Shown: piece after piece, positions 61,231 through 64,000 of the stretch | How positions within the stretch are numbered: position 1 is the stretch's first letter | Layout of the letters: every line of letters begins with the position of its first letter | Source: Daphnia carinata | Lineage: Eukaryota > Arthropoda > Branchiopoda > Diplostraca > Daphniidae | DNA: 64,000 nt | NCBI RefSeq assembly: GCF_022539665.2 | Contig: NC_081332.1 | Coordinates: 3,815,884 to 3,879,883 of the forward strand | Direction: 5' to 3' | Position numbers and translations under genes: made by a program | Notes under the pieces: model-generated | What the model saw: the letters and a program-made list of their open reading frames with translations, nothing else | The model's database searches: none | Told to the model about the DNA's origin: nothing

Positions 61231-62480
61231 ATAGTAATTAATAGCGGATGAGGAAGGTCTGGAACAGTGCGGAAACAAGAAGGGGGCGGGGCGAATTTCA
61301 TCATAATGTCTCACATTGAAAAATAACAACCATTGAATGAATTTTTCTCTTTTCGACGAAATTTTTAAAAGAATTTTCTTTTTTCACAAAAAAAAGGAGG
61401 AATTATATAATAATAATTAAAAAAAAAAATTCAGAAAACTTTTTTTGGGGGGAATTCTTTTTTTATAGTTTTCGCGAGAAAAACAAAAAAACGAGGCGGA
61501 GGCGAAGGCAGCGTATTACAGAATTTGCGTTGTAACAACGAGATAGTGGTGGTGGTGGTAGTAGTTTTTGTGTGTGTGTGTGTGTGTGTTCCTTTCCTCT
61601 AGCTAAAAACAAAAACGAAATTTAAGAAAACAAAAACGAGAAGAGAGAAAAAAGTAAAACAAATGAACGTTTGTTTTTCCTTTTTCTCACCTTCCCATTG
61701 TTTTTGTTTTGTTTTTCGCCAATAATTCAAAAAAAAAAAAAAAAATACCTGGTCGTCTAACATTACATATATATATACTGAATACATTGATGATTGGCGG
61801 GATTCGCGCGGGAATATTTGAAATCAAAAACATTTTTAAGAAAAACTGATTCCAAAAAAATTAGTCCTGCTTTTGTTGCCCAATTGCGTTTGATAATGAG
61901 AGGCGCTTTCAATTTTTAAAATAATAATAATTTTTTTTATCTTTTCTTTTTTTTTTTTTTTTTTTTTTTTTGCCTTTTCAAAGATGAAATCCGAAAAAAA
62001 TAACACACCCATTTATAAGAGAGATAGGGGAGATAAAGAGGGGAAACAGAGCTAAGAGGGGGGGAATGATTTCATTTAAAAAGCCATGAAAAATGAAAAA
62101 AAAAAAAGAGCAAATATAGATCCTGAATTTTTGTCTTTTTTCTTGTCTGTTGTCCGATAAAATTGTAAAAGGAGGGAAAGGGGGAAAGTTGAAAATAAAA
62201 ATATTTGTCGCCAAAAGAAACCCGAAAATGTGGCTCTAAAAACGGTGGCCTGTCGGCAAACCCACACACACACACACACACACGCGGGAGGGAGATGTTT
62301 CAAAACAATCAAATAAAAACATGATACATAAAAGATTTTTTGTTTTTGTTTTTTTCTTAAGAGAAGAAATCCGGTGGTTTCACAATTTGTTTTTTTTTTC
62401 TCAATCCATTCCCACGTTTACATCTTCTTTCTTCTTCACGTCTTCTTTCTCTCTCTCTCTCTACGTTCAATTTGTATGTA

Positions 62481-62511
<31 letters not shown>

Positions 62512-62674
62512 CCTGACGTGCGCTATCGACATTTCCCGCGCGTTCACTTTAAAATCATAATAATAAAACACAGTTAGTTATGATTCCCCCTTATTTAAAA
62601 TGTGTGACAAAAAAATATTAATTGAAAAATAAATTCCAATAATGTACCTGGACTCTTTGAGGTCGTGTTTCGTC
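59879..62674. other. Low-complexity 3' region of quiver
   Basis: No gene recognised. Very rich in poly(A)/poly(T) runs, with (TA)n at about 61172-61196, a (TAG)n tract at about 61200-61231, (TG)n at about 61568-61588 and 62484-62510, (CA)n at about 62263-62283 and poly(T) at about 61949-61971. Probably a long 3' UTR plus intergenic DNA. Confidence 0.5.
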
Positions 62675-63855
62675 TTAACTGTCGACAGAAAAGAGTTCCT
62701 TGTGCAGGGCGGGGAATTCCAGGTGAGGCGTGGCTCGTTTAAACCTGGCCAGCGCCTCCATGTGAAGTCCGGAGATTTCCCTAAAAACATTGTGGGGATT
62801 AAATGAGAGTGTCACATTTAAATTAAGTGAGTACATTAACATACCTAAGAGCCGGAAGTCTGGCGGCCAGGGAATCGGCCACGGAGATGTCGCCTTTCAA
62901 AGGAGTTCGATGCGTGCGAGACAATTCAAGACGCAGCGCCCGCAAAACGGCCTGGCCCAGCCGTTGGATCTCCAGCGTACCTCTCAGTCCCATTCGATCT
63001 GCTTTCGCCAAAAAAAAAAAAATAAAAATAAAAGACAATTGGTATCAATAATTTGAACGAAACATCGTAAAACAAAATGGAGATAGACATGTCAAGAACT
63101 GACCACTGGAGAGGAGGACGAAGGCGGAGTAGAGTGCCAGCTGGATTTCACTGAGCTTGAGCTCGGCTAAGCTTTTGGCAAAATCGAAAACGGAAGAGAC
63201 CAGTTTGGCCTCGACCGAATCGGGTGTCAGAAAAGCCTCGACCGGCAGGAGCGTATCGCCGAACAGCACCGCGTTCTGGCTCAGGTCGTAGTAGCGACTC
63301 ATCCGCAAAACGGCCAATTCGAAGCTCCCTGTTTGATTTTCCAAAACAATTTCTTATTAAAAAAAAATGAATCAAAATAGGTGATTGAATACAAAGTTAC
63401 CTGTTTTCAGAAGAACAATCTGATCATCCTGAGAAAGTTTCATGAATCCGGGAACCATTTTGGCAAATTCGATAATTTGCTGAATAACAGCTGTCAATCT
63501 TTGCGCGCACTCCAACCAGAGCTCTTCTTGTGCCTTTTTTTTTAATGTGGCCGATAATCCAAGTGGAAAAAAAAAGACAGAAATAAATGAATAAGATTTA
63601 AAAAAAAAAAATGAATAATTTAATTTAAAAAAAAAAACTGTAATTAAAAAATTGCGATTATTTTAGCGATGACCCCCCACACGAAGGGAATAAATAAAAT
63701 CAAACAACAACTGACCATGTTTTTGTAATAATGCACTTTAGAAATATCCTGCGGTTTGCGCAACATGTCGGCGATGTGCTCCCCGCTGAAGAGACACGTC
63801 CGGCTGTGAGCGTCGCCGATGGTCTTGGCCAACAGTTCTGAGATCTGAACGGGAT
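62675..63855 (-). CDS. Hr3: Nuclear hormone receptor HR3 (ROR-type), ligand-binding domain exons (partial)
   Basis: Five minus-strand exons: 63716-63855, 63401-63533, 63104-63328, 62845-62998 and 62675-62780, in one frame to a TAA. The sequence reads through a nuclear receptor ligand-binding domain: [99 protein letters not shown] and the activation helix region [13 protein letters not shown]. These match insect HR3, the ROR homologue in the ecdysone cascade. The DNA-binding domain and start lie beyond the right edge, as the exon begins after an AG at 63856. HR3 proteins usually end shortly after KELFS.DS; this one stops there. Confidence 0.93.
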
Positions 63856-64000
63856 CTATTTCCAATGCGGATGTTTTTGCAACAAAACATTAACATTTTA
63901 TTTTCATTTCATTTTCAAAAATTAATTAATTCAACTAATTTTTTTTTAAATTTCTTATCGCTGTCCATTTCCAATATTTTTTTTTCTCTTTGTCTTTCTC
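63856..64000 (-). other. Hr3: Intron of Hr3 (runs off the window)
   Basis: A/T-rich intronic sequence upstream of the first visible Hr3 exon. Confidence 0.7.

Overview
The window is nuclear DNA of an arthropod. Short introns (mostly 50-100 bp, GT-AG), A/T-rich intergenic DNA with many homopolymers, and invertebrate-type orthologues (quiver/sleepless, HR3, gemini/CP2, maleless) point to a crustacean, most likely a cladoceran such as Daphnia. The species is inferred from gene style and is not proven by the sequence.

Layout. 1-1230 (+): last exons of an unrecognised single-pass membrane protein. 4.1-15.0 kb (+): five tandem apolipoprotein-D-like secreted lipocalin genes. 15.4-17 kb: a promoter-like CpG patch (E2F-like and YY1-like sites) and candidate minus-strand exons. 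17.4-19.7 kb (+): a TATA-plus-pyrimidine-start spliced transcript without an ORF, resembling a snoRNA-host type gene. 19.9-26.9 kb: a repeat island with five tRNA-like sequences, an imperfect palindrome of about 1.46 kb per arm carrying a broken multi-exon gene, and MITE-like elements. 29.6-33.4 kb (+): two more lipocalin genes. 35.3-40.1 kb (-): maleless/DHX9 helicase. 42.0-43.9 kb (+): proteasome ATPase Rpt2/PSMC1. 45.1-53.6 kb (-): gemini/CP2 transcription factor with two apparent alternative 5' exons. 56.4-57.9 kb (-): carnosine N-methyltransferase. 59.2-59.9 kb (+): quiver/sleepless Ly-6 protein. 62.7-64 kb (-): ligand-binding domain exons of nuclear receptor HR3, which continues beyond the window.

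The single-copy genes are conserved housekeeping or regulatory genes with no evident joint pathway. The lineage-specific content is the lipocalin array and the repeat island that splits it. The seven lipocalins share a signal peptide, four cysteines and the GKW/TDY/R lipocalin signatures, but differ in intron content. Six of the seven carry a TAACGGTNNTTTGACT-like element about 100-240 bp before the start codon. Two more copies of this element have no lipocalin behind them and look like relic promoters. Exon structures were built by eye from splice sites. Complete coding models (lipocalins, mle, Rpt2, gem, carnmt1, qvr) all sum to a multiple of three, which supports them.
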